Source: Pseudomonadota bacterium (lineage in GTDB: Bacteria; Pseudomonadota; Alphaproteobacteria; Rhizobiales; Rhizobiaceae). From it: a stretch of 10,848 nucleotides of DNA. Of the stretch, positions 1 through 6,082 are shown piece after piece. How positions within the stretch are numbered: position 1 is the first letter of the stretch; every line of letters begins with the position of its first letter. The position numbers and the translations under genes are program-made. Below the pieces are notes generated by a model. The model was not told where the DNA came from and did not search any database. It saw only the letters and a program-made list of their open reading frames with translations. Where the stretch lies: contig JAEYXI010000537.1 of NCBI GenBank assembly GCA_023428515.1, forward strand, positions 1 through 10,848. Direction: 5' to 3'.

Positions 1-43
1 CCGCCGCTACCTTGCGCAAGGCCGACCGCCGCGCCGGAACGCG

Positions 44-1150
44 CTATGACAGTTCGGCCCGCAGCCAGCTCTGCAGGAGCAGCACGTCCCCGCTCTCCAC
101 CGCTTCCGCCACCCGCCGGCCAACCGACGCGCCGAACTTGTAGCCGTGGCCGGAGCAGGCCGACACGACGAGCACCTTGCCCTTCTCATGGGCGAGGAAG
201 CGCTCATCGTCGGTAAATGTGTAGGCGCAGGTGACGACCTCGGTCACACGGTACTCGGCGATGCGGGCGATCGGCGGCGAGAAGAGGTTGCGGATCGCCT
301 CGCCCTCGCCTTCCACCGGCTGGCGGTTCCAGTCGGCGTCGCTGGTCGGCACCTTGTGCAGGCCGGAGCCGAACTTCATGCCGGCGCCGCCGGTGGGCGG
401 GATCATGTAGCCGTCCGTCTTGCCGCCGACGTCGAGGATGACAGGCGCAGCCTCCCAGGCTGCCCTGAGGTCCGCCGGCGGCTCGACATAGGCGAGTGCG
501 GTCCGGTAGGTCTTCAGTTCGCCGGACAATTCCGGAAACAGCTTCAGCACCCAGGCGCCAGCCGCGACAACGACGCGGTCGGCCTCCAGCGTCTCGCCCG
601 ACTCCAGCTCGACGCGGCCGTCGTCGGCGTCGATCGAGACGACCTTGCTGCTCGCATAGACGTTGGCGCCCCGTGCGCGCAGCCAATCGGCAAGCCCGGA
701 CGCGATCTTGCGGCAATGCAGGGCCCCGCCATCGGGGGAAAAATAGGCGTAACGGAAGGTGCCCGGCTCCAGGAACGGCCAGCGCTTCACGGCGGCGTCG
801 GGATCAAGCATCTCGATAGGCCAGCCACCGGCTTCCATGCCTTCGCGATATTCCTCGGCCTCGTCGCCCGGTTCGCGCGAGACGCAGAGGAAGCCTCTGG
901 GGTCAAGATGGTTTTGCCCGAGATCGCTCCACATCTCGGACCAGGCGTCATAGGCTTCGGTGATCAGTGCGCCGTAGCCCGTGGAGGCCCGATAGGCGCG
1001 GCGGATGATGCGGTGATGGTCGCCCGACGCCGCCAGCGGATTGGGAATGCTCGCGCCCTGCTCCAGCAGCGTTACGCTGTGACCAGCCTTGGTGAGCGAC
1101 CAGGCGGTCGACAGGCCGGCAATGCCGGCGCCCACGACAATGATTTTCAT
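44..1150 (-). CDS. FAD-dependent oxidoreductase, monomeric sarcosine oxidase / N-methyltryptophan oxidase type
   Basis: A 368-residue flavoprotein of the DAO superfamily, predicted to oxidise an N-methylated or other secondary amine to imine plus H2O2 in the cytoplasm. The N-terminus is a Rossmann dinucleotide fold (VVGAGIAGLSTAW, about residues 5-17) ending in an acidic residue (LLEQG) for the ADP ribose. HRIIRRAY (46-53) matches the TRIIRHAY active-site stretch of monomeric sarcosine oxidase (MSOX). From memory of MSOX, Lys259 (GAGMKFG) aligns with the oxygen-activating Lys265, Cys308 (VTCAYTFTDDERF) with the covalent-flavin Cys315, and Lys338 (SGHGYKFG) with Lys348. The length is close to MSOX and SolA (about 370-390). 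The ATG at 1150 has AGAGGT a few bases upstream; an open extension to 1258 precedes the Rossmann motif and is not needed. It is divergent from the P450. The substrate is not readable from sequence. Confidence 0.9.
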   Translation of the reverse strand: MKIIVVGAGIAGLSTAWSLTKAGHSVTLLEQGASIPNPLAASGDHHRIIRRAYRASTGYGALITEAYDAWSEMWSDLGQNHLDPRGFLCVSREPGDEAEEYREGMEAGGWPIEMLDPDAAVKRWPFLEPGTFRYAYFSPDGGALHCRKIASGLADWLRARGANVYASSKVVSIDADDGRVELESGETLEADRVVVAAGAWVLKLFPELSGELKTYRTALAYVEPPADLRAAWEAAPVILDVGGKTDGYMIPPTGGAGMKFGSGLHKVPTSDADWNRQPVEGEGEAIRNLFSPPIARIAEYRVTEVVTCAYTFTDDERFLAHEKGKVLVVSACSGHGYKFGASVGRRVAEAVESGDVLLLQSWLRAELS

Positions 1151-1186
1151 AATACCTCTGGCTCGCAAACAACGCGCTGTTGGCCG

Positions 1187-1214
1187 AAGATACGGTCTGG
1201 CCCGACGTTGGCAA
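1187..1214 (-). promoter_or_regulatory. Candidate sigma-70-type promoter for the flavin oxidoreductase
   Basis: Read on the minus strand, TTGCCA (1214-1209) and TATCTT (1192-1187) are separated by 16 bp. This would put transcription start near 1180 and give a leader of about 30 nt before the ATG at 1150. It lies in the 83-bp gap shared with the divergent P450, for which I see no equally good promoter. The assignment is by consensus matching only. Confidence 0.35.
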
Positions 1215-1233
1215 GGCAGGTTAATGGTCCAGC

Positions 1234-2493
1234 ATGGACAGCCCAACCCAGCCACCACCCTACCTTACCTTCGACCCCGAAACCCGGCGGGTGCTGCTCG
1301 ATCCGCGCGACGAACGGTTCCACCAGAACCCTTACGAAGCCTATGCCTGGCTGCACGGCCAGGGCTCGACCTTCTTCTGGGAAGAATTCGGCCACTGGTG
1401 TTTCGGAGGTTTCGACGACGTCAACCGGTTGCTGCGCGACCGGCGCTTCGGCAGGCAGAATCCCTCGGGCATTCCGGACAGCCGCAGCATCGGCGCCGAC
1501 CGCTCGCATCTGGAAAGCTTCGACGCGATCGAGGCCAATTCGATGCTGGAGCTGGAGCCGCCGGTGCACACAAGGCTGCGGACACTGGTCAACCGCGCCT
1601 TCGTCTCGCGACAGGTCGAGAGGTTGAGGCCGCGCGTCGAGGCGCTGGCCAACGAGCTGATCGATACCTTTCCGGAGGACGAAGCTTTCGACCTGCTGCC
1701 GGCCTTCGCCGCGCCGCTGCCGATCACCATCATTTCGGAGATGCTCGGCGTGCCCTCGGAGATGGGACCGCAACTGCTCGACTGGTCCCACCAGATGGTC
1801 GCCATGTACACGCATGGCCGTACGCGCGAGACCGAGGAGACAGCCAACCGCGCGGCGCGGGAATTCTCCGACTTCTTGCGGGGCTACGTCGCCGAGCGGA
1901 AGAAGAGCCCGGGCGACGACCTGCTGTCGCTGCTGATCTCGGCGCAAGAGGATGGCCAGAAGCTCAGCGAGGACGAGCTGGTTTCGTCCACCATCCTGCT
2001 GCTCAATGCCGGTCACGAGGCCACCGTGCACCAGGCCGGAAACGCGGTGCGCGTTATCCTGGCCGAAGGCGGCGACCCCAGGCGGTTTTTCTCGTCGGCC
2101 GAGACCACCGCGGCGACGGTGGAAGAATGCCTGCGCTTCGACGCGCCGCTGCATCTCTTCACGCGCTATGCCTATGAGGACATGGAGATCGTGCCCGGCG
2201 TCAACGTCAGGCCTGGCGAGCAGATCGGCCTCTTGCTTGGCATGGCGAACCGCGATCCCAATGCCTTCGCCGAGCCTCACCGATTCAACCCTGGCCGCAC
2301 CGACCAGAAGAACGTCTCCTTCGGCGCCGGCATCCATTTCTGCATCGGCGCGCCGCTAGCGCGGCTGGAGTTGCAGGCGGCGCTCGGCGTGCTGTTTGCC
2401 CGGCTGCCGAAGCTCTCTCTCGCGGAGGAGCCGCGCTTCCGCGACAGCTGGCATTTCCATGGGCTGGAGAGGCTGACGGTGGTCGGCCGATAA
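1234..2493 (+). CDS. Cytochrome P450 (bacterial soluble class)
   Basis: A 419-residue soluble P450 monooxygenase with no membrane anchor, so it probably takes electrons from a ferredoxin system encoded elsewhere. Visible landmarks: the C-helix PPVHTRLR (109-116), the I-helix LLLNAGHEATVH (255-266), the K-helix ExxR (EECLR, Glu298 to Arg301) and the heme loop FGAGIHFCIGAPLARLE with ligand Cys370. The length is normal for the family. The I-helix reads Ala-Gly-His-Glu-Ala-Thr: Ala263 sits where most P450s carry the proton-relay threonine, as in P450eryF. The ATG at 1234 is the first in frame and gives a typical N-terminus, but its Shine-Dalgarno is weak (AGGCAGG about 14 nt upstream). It is divergent from the amine-oxidase-type flavoprotein, which may mean a shared pathway or only a shared control region. 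Substrate and CYP family cannot be named. Confidence 0.95.
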   Translation: MDSPTQPPPYLTFDPETRRVLLDPRDERFHQNPYEAYAWLHGQGSTFFWEEFGHWCFGGFDDVNRLLRDRRFGRQNPSGIPDSRSIGADRSHLESFDAIEANSMLELEPPVHTRLRTLVNRAFVSRQVERLRPRVEALANELIDTFPEDEAFDLLPAFAAPLPITIISEMLGVPSEMGPQLLDWSHQMVAMYTHGRTRETEETANRAAREFSDFLRGYVAERKKSPGDDLLSLLISAQEDGQKLSEDELVSSTILLLNAGHEATVHQAGNAVRVILAEGGDPRRFFSSAETTAATVEECLRFDAPLHLFTRYAYEDMEIVPGVNVRPGEQIGLLLGMANRDPNAFAEPHRFNPGRTDQKNVSFGAGIHFCIGAPLARLELQAALGVLFARLPKLSLAEEPRFRDSWHFHGLERLTVVGR

Positions 2494-2529
2494 GGTACCC
2501 GCTCCAACATTTTTGTCGGAGCGGGTATC
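2494..2529. terminator. Hairpin between convergent genes, probable bidirectional terminator
   Basis: Arms GGTACCCGCTCC (2494-2505) and GGAGCGGGTATC (2518-2529) pair over 12 positions with one G-T wobble. ACA/TGT can pair further inside the 12-nt loop. The hairpin starts directly after the P450 stop codon and lies 9 bp from the stop of the opposing phosphoesterase gene. Neither strand has a proper U-tract after the stem; the T5 run is in the loop. Termination is inferred from position and stem strength. Confidence 0.6.
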
Positions 2530-2538
2530 GAATGCGCG

Positions 2539-3465
2539 TCAGATCTTCAGCGTACGGTTTTCCTCGCGGCCGACGCCGCGAATTTCGATGCGATCGGCGT
2601 AGACATCGACCACGGAATAGGCGGTCGTGTCAGGCGTATCGACCATGCCCTTGAAGTTGAAGAAATGTTTGCCGCCGACCTCGCCGTAATTGCCGGCGTG
2701 ATTGTGGCCGTTGAAATAGGCGACGAAGTTGTCGAAGCCGGTGAGCAGCTCGACGATCCGCTCGGAGTCCCAGAGATTGTGCATGTTGGGCGGATAAACA
2801 GGATAATGGCACATGACGATGGCCTTCTCGCCGGCCGCCTGCGCCGTCTTCATCGTCGCCTCGAGCCAAGCGAACTGCTCGTCGCCGAGCGAGCCGTTCC
2901 ACGGCTGGGCGTTGTCGGCGCCTTTCGCCTTGATCTCATCGAGGCGCGTCGCCGCGATCTCGCGACGCGGATCGTCCGTGGGAGGAGCGAAAATGCTGAC
3001 GTCGTTGCCGTCGAGCACGATGAAGCGATAGCCACCGCCGGTGAAGTCGTAGTAAGCGCGCTCCAGACCCGTCGTACGCAGCACCGACTGCAAATATTCC
3101 GGCGCGATGTCGTAGTCATGATTCCCCAGCAGGAAGAAGTGGTCGTGCTTGAGCTCGTCGTAGAGCGGCAGGATGTGGTTGTAGCTCTCCCAATGGCGGT
3201 CGATGATGTCACCGAGCGTGGCGACGAACTGGAGATCTTCCTTGTTGAACGCGTCGATCGCTTCGGAAAGCTTCCAGAGCGAATTCGCGTAATAGCGATT
3301 GGACTTCAGGTTGGGCACGACCGGCGCGTATTGCGGATCGGCGACGATGCCGAAACGGAACAACGGCGCATCCTGCGCGGCGGCTTTCGTGACACTGAAC
3401 CCGGCAAACGGGATGAAAAGCGCTGCGGCGGCGCCGGCCTTGAGAACGTCGCGACGGTTGGCCAT
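2539..3465 (-). CDS. Tat-exported calcineurin-fold metallophosphoesterase, ADPRibase-Mn-like
   Basis: A 308-residue dinuclear-metal phosphoesterase. The N-terminus is a twin-arginine signal (NRRDVLKAG, then a hydrophobic stretch to about residue 25, with cleavage likely near AAA-QDA at 30-31), so the enzyme should act in the periplasm. Metal-site motifs run in order: D43-P-Q45, GD at 85-86 (LGDIID), GNHD at 114-117, His220 (MCHYPVYPP) and GHNH at 253-256. Gln45, where most relatives have His (DxH), is a mark I associate with the Mn-dependent ADP-ribose/CDP-alcohol diphosphatase family. The YRFIVLDGNDVSIF block (146-159), GSLGDEQFAWL (191-201) and FNFKGMVDTPD (269-279) also follow the layout of that family. 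Predicted role: cleavage of a nucleotide diphosphate or CDP-alcohol linkage; the substrate is inferred. The ATG at 3465 has GGAG 11 nt upstream. A perfect palindrome precedes the gene. Confidence 0.85.
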   Translation of the reverse strand: MANRRDVLKAGAAAALFIPFAGFSVTKAAAQDAPLFRFGIVADPQYAPVVPNLKSNRYYANSLWKLSEAIDAFNKEDLQFVATLGDIIDRHWESYNHILPLYDELKHDHFFLLGNHDYDIAPEYLQSVLRTTGLERAYYDFTGGGYRFIVLDGNDVSIFAPPTDDPRREIAATRLDEIKAKGADNAQPWNGSLGDEQFAWLEATMKTAQAAGEKAIVMCHYPVYPPNMHNLWDSERIVELLTGFDNFVAYFNGHNHAGNYGEVGGKHFFNFKGMVDTPDTTAYSVVDVYADRIEIRGVGREENRTLKI

Positions 3466-3482
3466 TGGGGCGGGGTCTCCAT

Positions 3483-3499
3483 GCTTGTTGGGAACAAGC
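3483..3499. promoter_or_regulatory. Perfect palindrome upstream of the phosphoesterase gene
   Basis: GCTTGTT (3483-3489), a 3-bp spacer GGG, then AACAAGC (3493-3499): a perfect 7-bp inverted repeat. It sits only 3 bp upstream of the phosphoesterase ribosome binding site. No T-run follows on the minus strand, so it looks more like an operator or a leader hairpin than a terminator for the upstream cupin gene. The cognate regulator is unknown. Confidence 0.4.
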
Positions 3500-3548
3500 T
3501 GGACCTAACCGGCAGGGGATGACACGCCTGTGACGATAGGCAGGTTTC

Positions 3549-3893
3549 TCAGAGCCTGATCACATATTCCTTGCGGGTCGTCTCGAGCACTTCCCAGGTG
3601 CCCTTGAAGCCCGGCTTGATGACGAAGCTGTCGCCGGCGCTGACGGTGCGCGCCTCGCCGCCATCCTCGGAAATGACGGAGACACCGGAGAGGATGTGGC
3701 AGAACTCCCATTCGTCATATTCGATGCGCCATTTGCCTGGGGTTGCTTCCCAGACTCCGGCGTAGAGCCCGCCCTTCTCCTCGTCGAGATTCCATGTCCG
3801 GAACTTCGGCTCGCCGGAGACGAGGCGGTCCTCCGCCGGCGCGCCGTGCTCGGGCTCGACTAGCTCGGCATCGATATCGACGAAATTCCCCAT
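3549..3893 (-). CDS. Cupin domain protein, DUF861 / Cupin_3 type
   Basis: A 114-residue single-domain cupin, predicted cytoplasmic. The pattern WEATPGKWRIEYDEWEFCHI (48-67), followed by LSGVSVISEDG, AGDSFVIKPGFKGTWEV (86-102) and RKEYVI, is the usual signature of the DUF861 family, whose best known member is (S)-ureidoglycine aminohydrolase; that enzyme is larger, so this activity should not be transferred. Small members of this type are mostly uncharacterised. The ATG at 3893 is chosen because GGAG lies exactly 6 nt upstream. Another ATG at 3911 would add six residues, but the GGAG before it directly abuts that ATG. The phosphoesterase gene follows on the same strand after 83 bp, with a palindrome between, so co-transcription is possible but not shown. 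Confidence 0.85.
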   Translation of the reverse strand: MGNFVDIDAELVEPEHGAPAEDRLVSGEPKFRTWNLDEEKGGLYAGVWEATPGKWRIEYDEWEFCHILSGVSVISEDGGEARTVSAGDSFVIKPGFKGTWEVLETTRKEYVIRL

Positions 3894-3909
3894 CGCTCGC
3901 TCCAAGAAC

Positions 3910-3931
3910 ATCTCCGGCGGTCACCGGAGAT
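3910..3931. promoter_or_regulatory. Inverted repeat upstream of the cupin gene
   Basis: ATCTCCGG (3910-3917), six bases, then CCGGAGAT (3924-3931): a perfect 8-bp inverted repeat, 16 bp upstream of the cupin start and just beyond its ribosome binding site. It could be an operator or an mRNA leader hairpin. There is no T-run after it on either strand. Confidence 0.4.
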
Positions 3932-3999
3932 ATTCTAATTTTGTAGACGCAATTCCGGACGCAAAACCGCTTCGCACTTTTGCTGGAATTGCTCAGGAA

Positions 4000-4027
4000 A
4001 GCCCCGGCAGCGGCCGCGGCCGGGGCT
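4000..4027 (-). terminator. Probable intrinsic terminator after the sulfhydrylase gene
   Basis: Arms AGCCCCGGC (4000-4008) and GCCGGGGCT (4019-4027) are perfectly complementary over 9 bp, with a 10-base GC-rich loop that can pair further. It lies 16 bp beyond the stop of the sulfhydrylase on the minus strand. Read in that direction the stem runs into only TTT, so it is a strong stem with a weak U-tract. Confidence 0.6.
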
Positions 4028-4043
4028 CATCTTGCATGGGCGG

Positions 4044-5327
4044 TCAGGCCTTGGCCAGCGCCTGTTCGAGGTCGGCGATGAGATCGGCGGAATCCTCGAT
4101 GCCAATGGACAAGCGCACCACGTCCGGGCCTGCACCCGCCGCAATCTTCTGCTCGTCGGAAAGCTGACGGTGCGTGGTCGAGGCCGGGTGGATAACCAGG
4201 GAACGCGAGTCGCCGAGATTGGCGAGATGCGAGAAGAGCTCCAGCCCTTCGACGAACTTGACGCCGGCGTCGTAGCCGCCCTTCAGGCCGAAGGTGAACA
4301 CCGAGCCCGCACCCTTCGGCGAATAGCGCTTCTGCAGCGCGTGGTTCTTGTCGCTGGGCAGGCCGGGATAGGAGACCCAGGAAACCTTAGGATGCTTGGA
4401 CAGCCACTCGGCAACGGTCTGCGCATTGTCGCAATGGCGCTGCATCCTCAGCGGCAGGGTTTCCGAACCGGTCAGGATGAGGAAGGCATTCTGCGGCGCG
4501 ATCGCCGGGCCGATGTCGCGCAGGCCGAGCACGCGGCAGGCGATGGCGAAGGCAAAATTGCCGAACGTCTCGTGCAGCACCATGCCGCCATATTCCGGGC
4601 GCGGCTCGGACAGCATCGGGTAATTGCCCGACTTCGACCAGTCGAAGGTGCCGCCGTCGACGATGATGCCGCCCATCGAATTGCCGTGACCGCCGATGAA
4701 CTTGGTCAAGGAGTGGACGATGATATCCGCGCCATGCTCGATGGGCTGCACGAGGTAGGGCGTAGCCAGCGTGTTGTCGACGATCAGCGGCAGCCCGTGC
4801 TTGTGCGCGATCTTTGCGATGGCCTCGATATCGACGAACTCGCCGCCCGGATTGGCCAGGCTCTCGATGAAGACGGCGCGCGTCTTGTCGTCGATCTGAC
4901 TCTCGAAGGTCGAGACATTGTCGATGTCGGCCCAACGCACGTCCCAGCCGTAATTCTTGAAGGCGTGGCCGAACTGGTTGATGGAGCCGCCATAGAGCTT
5001 GCGGGCGGAGATGAAATTCTCGCCCGGACGCATGATCGTATGGAAGATGAGGTGCTGCGCCGAGTGGCCTGATGCCGTGGCGAGCGCCGCCGTGCCGCCT
5101 TCAAGCGCGGCGACGCGCTCTTCCAGGACGGCCTGGGTGGGGTTCATGATGCGCGTGTAGATGTTGCCGAAGGCCTTCAGCCCGAACAGCGAGGCCGCAT
5201 GATCGGCATCGTCGAACACATAGGCCGTCGTCTGGTAGATCGGCGTGACACGGGCGCCGGTAGCCGGATCGGGCTTGGCGCCGGCATGAACAGCGAGCGT
5301 GCTGAAACCAGGGGTGTGCTGGGACAT
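4044..5327 (-). CDS. metY: O-acetylhomoserine sulfhydrylase (O-acetylhomoserine aminocarboxypropyltransferase)
   Basis: A 427-residue PLP enzyme of the Cys/Met-metabolism family that joins sulfide (or a thiol) to O-acetylhomoserine to make homocysteine, the direct sulfhydrylation route to methionine in the cytoplasm. Visible landmarks: HAGAKPDPATGARVTPIYQT near the N-terminus, the PLP-phosphate-binding YTRIMNPT (57-64), Asp184 (IVDNTLATP) for the pyridine nitrogen, and HSLTKFIGGHG with the Schiff-base Lys209. SLVIHPASTTHRQL near the C-terminus is the substrate-carboxylate region. The length matches the sulfhydrylase branch (about 425-435), longer than the typical 380-400 of cystathionine gamma-synthase and MetZ. 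The ATG at 5327 has GGAG 6 nt upstream; an upstream in-frame TTG lies at the ribosome binding site itself. Literature uses both metY and metZ for such genes in rhizobia, so the symbol is a choice. The CoA-binding gene lies 140 bp upstream on the same strand. Confidence 0.95.
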   Translation of the reverse strand: MSQHTPGFSTLAVHAGAKPDPATGARVTPIYQTTAYVFDDADHAASLFGLKAFGNIYTRIMNPTQAVLEERVAALEGGTAALATASGHSAQHLIFHTIMRPGENFISARKLYGGSINQFGHAFKNYGWDVRWADIDNVSTFESQIDDKTRAVFIESLANPGGEFVDIEAIAKIAHKHGLPLIVDNTLATPYLVQPIEHGADIIVHSLTKFIGGHGNSMGGIIVDGGTFDWSKSGNYPMLSEPRPEYGGMVLHETFGNFAFAIACRVLGLRDIGPAIAPQNAFLILTGSETLPLRMQRHCDNAQTVAEWLSKHPKVSWVSYPGLPSDKNHALQKRYSPKGAGSVFTFGLKGGYDAGVKFVEGLELFSHLANLGDSRSLVIHPASTTHRQLSDEQKIAAGAGPDVVRLSIGIEDSADLIADLEQALAKA

Positions 5328-5367
5328 TTTCCTCTCCAAAGCGTTTTATGAAATCGGTTTGCTATCT

Positions 5368-5388
5368 TTGGCCAAGGCTAAGGGCCAA
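5368..5388. promoter_or_regulatory. Inverted repeat in the sulfhydrylase upstream region
   Basis: TTGGCC (5368-5373) and GGCCAA (5383-5388) form a perfect 6-bp inverted repeat with a 9-base loop, about 40 bp upstream of the sulfhydrylase start. The left arm is part of the 8-bp palindrome TTGGCCAA. It may be an operator or part of a leader hairpin. A weak promoter (TTGGCC, 17 bp, TTCATA on the minus strand) overlaps it. The 140-bp gap otherwise holds nothing I can name, and I do not find the conserved core of a SAM-II riboswitch in it. Confidence 0.3.
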
Positions 5389-5467
5389 TGCAAAGAAGAA
5401 AATGTCGCCCGAAGCCGCAGACTGAAACGGGAAGGATACAAACGCCCGCTTTTCTGGAACGCACATG

Positions 5468-6016
5468 CTATTTCTGGCGGATGCCGAAGCTCTGGAAGCC
5501 GGAGCGCATGACCGGCTTCTTCGACGACAGCACCCTGGAATTGACGCCGGTCCAGGCGATCTCGCCTGACAGCCTTCCATATTCGATCTTCGGGCAGCGA
5601 TTCATCACGACCTTGATGCCCGCGGCCTCGGCGCGGGCTGCGGCCTCGTCGTGACGGACGGTCAGTTGCATCCAGATCACCTTGGGCAACGGGTCAAGCT
5701 GCAGGACCTCGTCGACAACGGCAGGGACGGCGTCGGACGAGCGAAAGATATCGACCATGTCGATCGCGACGGGAATGTCGGCAAGCCGCGTGTAGACCTT
5801 CCTGTCCAGAAGCTCCTTGCCGGCCTGGCTCGGATTGACCGGATAGACGTCAAAACCCTTGTTCAGCAGGTATTTGAGCACGAAGAAGCTCGGCCGCACG
5901 TCGTTGGCGGAAGCGCCGACGATGGCGATCGTCTTCACCGAGTTGAGAATGCCTGAGATATAGGAGTCGTCGTAGGCGTCGTGGTTCATGCCGGCGGTGT
6001 TAGCCGCAACCGACAT
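5468..6016 (-). CDS. CoA-binding domain protein, YccU type
   Basis: A Rossmann-fold CoA-binding domain protein (CoA_binding_2, YccU-like) of about 182 residues, cytoplasmic, with no established biochemical role. Landmarks: IAIVGAS (30-36), VYPVNP (58-63), the DMVDIFR motif (86-92), and WMQLTVRHDEAAARAEAAG (115-133) leading to VMNRCPKIEYGRL with the conserved Cys141. A C-terminal tail of about 30 residues goes beyond the roughly 140-residue E. coli protein. The start is uncertain: neither the ATG at 6016 nor the ATG at 5989 (MNHDAYDD, nine codons in) has a recognisable Shine-Dalgarno, and the domain begins after both. The gene sits between the ATPase (66 bp upstream) and the sulfhydrylase (140 bp downstream), all on the minus strand; a link to sulfur metabolism is suggested only by this neighbourhood. 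Confidence 0.85.
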   Translation of the reverse strand: MSVAANTAGMNHDAYDDSYISGILNSVKTIAIVGASANDVRPSFFVLKYLLNKGFDVYPVNPSQAGKELLDRKVYTRLADIPVAIDMVDIFRSSDAVPAVVDEVLQLDPLPKVIWMQLTVRHDEAAARAEAAGIKVVMNRCPKIEYGRLSGEIAWTGVNSRVLSSKKPVMRSGFQSFGIRQK

Positions 6017-6082
6017 CGTCAATCAAGCCGTATGACGACATCAGGGATGAAGTTCTGTCCCCGAAGCGAACGGAGGACTGCG

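Noticed and set aside
2..49. Possible C-terminal end of a plus-strand gene (RRYLAQGRPPRRNAL then stop)
   Set aside because: Fifteen codons without a start or a recognisable motif are not enough; it may simply be intergenic DNA downstream of the flavoprotein gene.
146..1627. Long plus-strand open frame of 493 codons
   Set aside because: It is antisense to the flavoprotein gene and runs into the P450 gene in another frame. Its translation has no recognisable domain, and long antisense frames are expected in DNA this GC-rich.
1147..2337. Minus-strand open frame of 396 codons across the P450 gene
   Set aside because: It mirrors the P450 reading frame, which has all family motifs; the antisense translation matches nothing I know.
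2665..3522. Plus-strand open frame of 285 codons
   Set aside because: It is the antisense shadow of the phosphoesterase gene, which has a Tat signal and all metal-binding motifs.
4032..5072. Plus-strand open frame of 346 codons
   Set aside because: It is the antisense shadow of the O-acetylhomoserine sulfhydrylase gene.
5328..5467. SAM-II riboswitch before the sulfhydrylase
   Set aside because: The GGCTTGCAGCC-like core and the downstream GCTAAA pairing segment of that family could not be found by eye.
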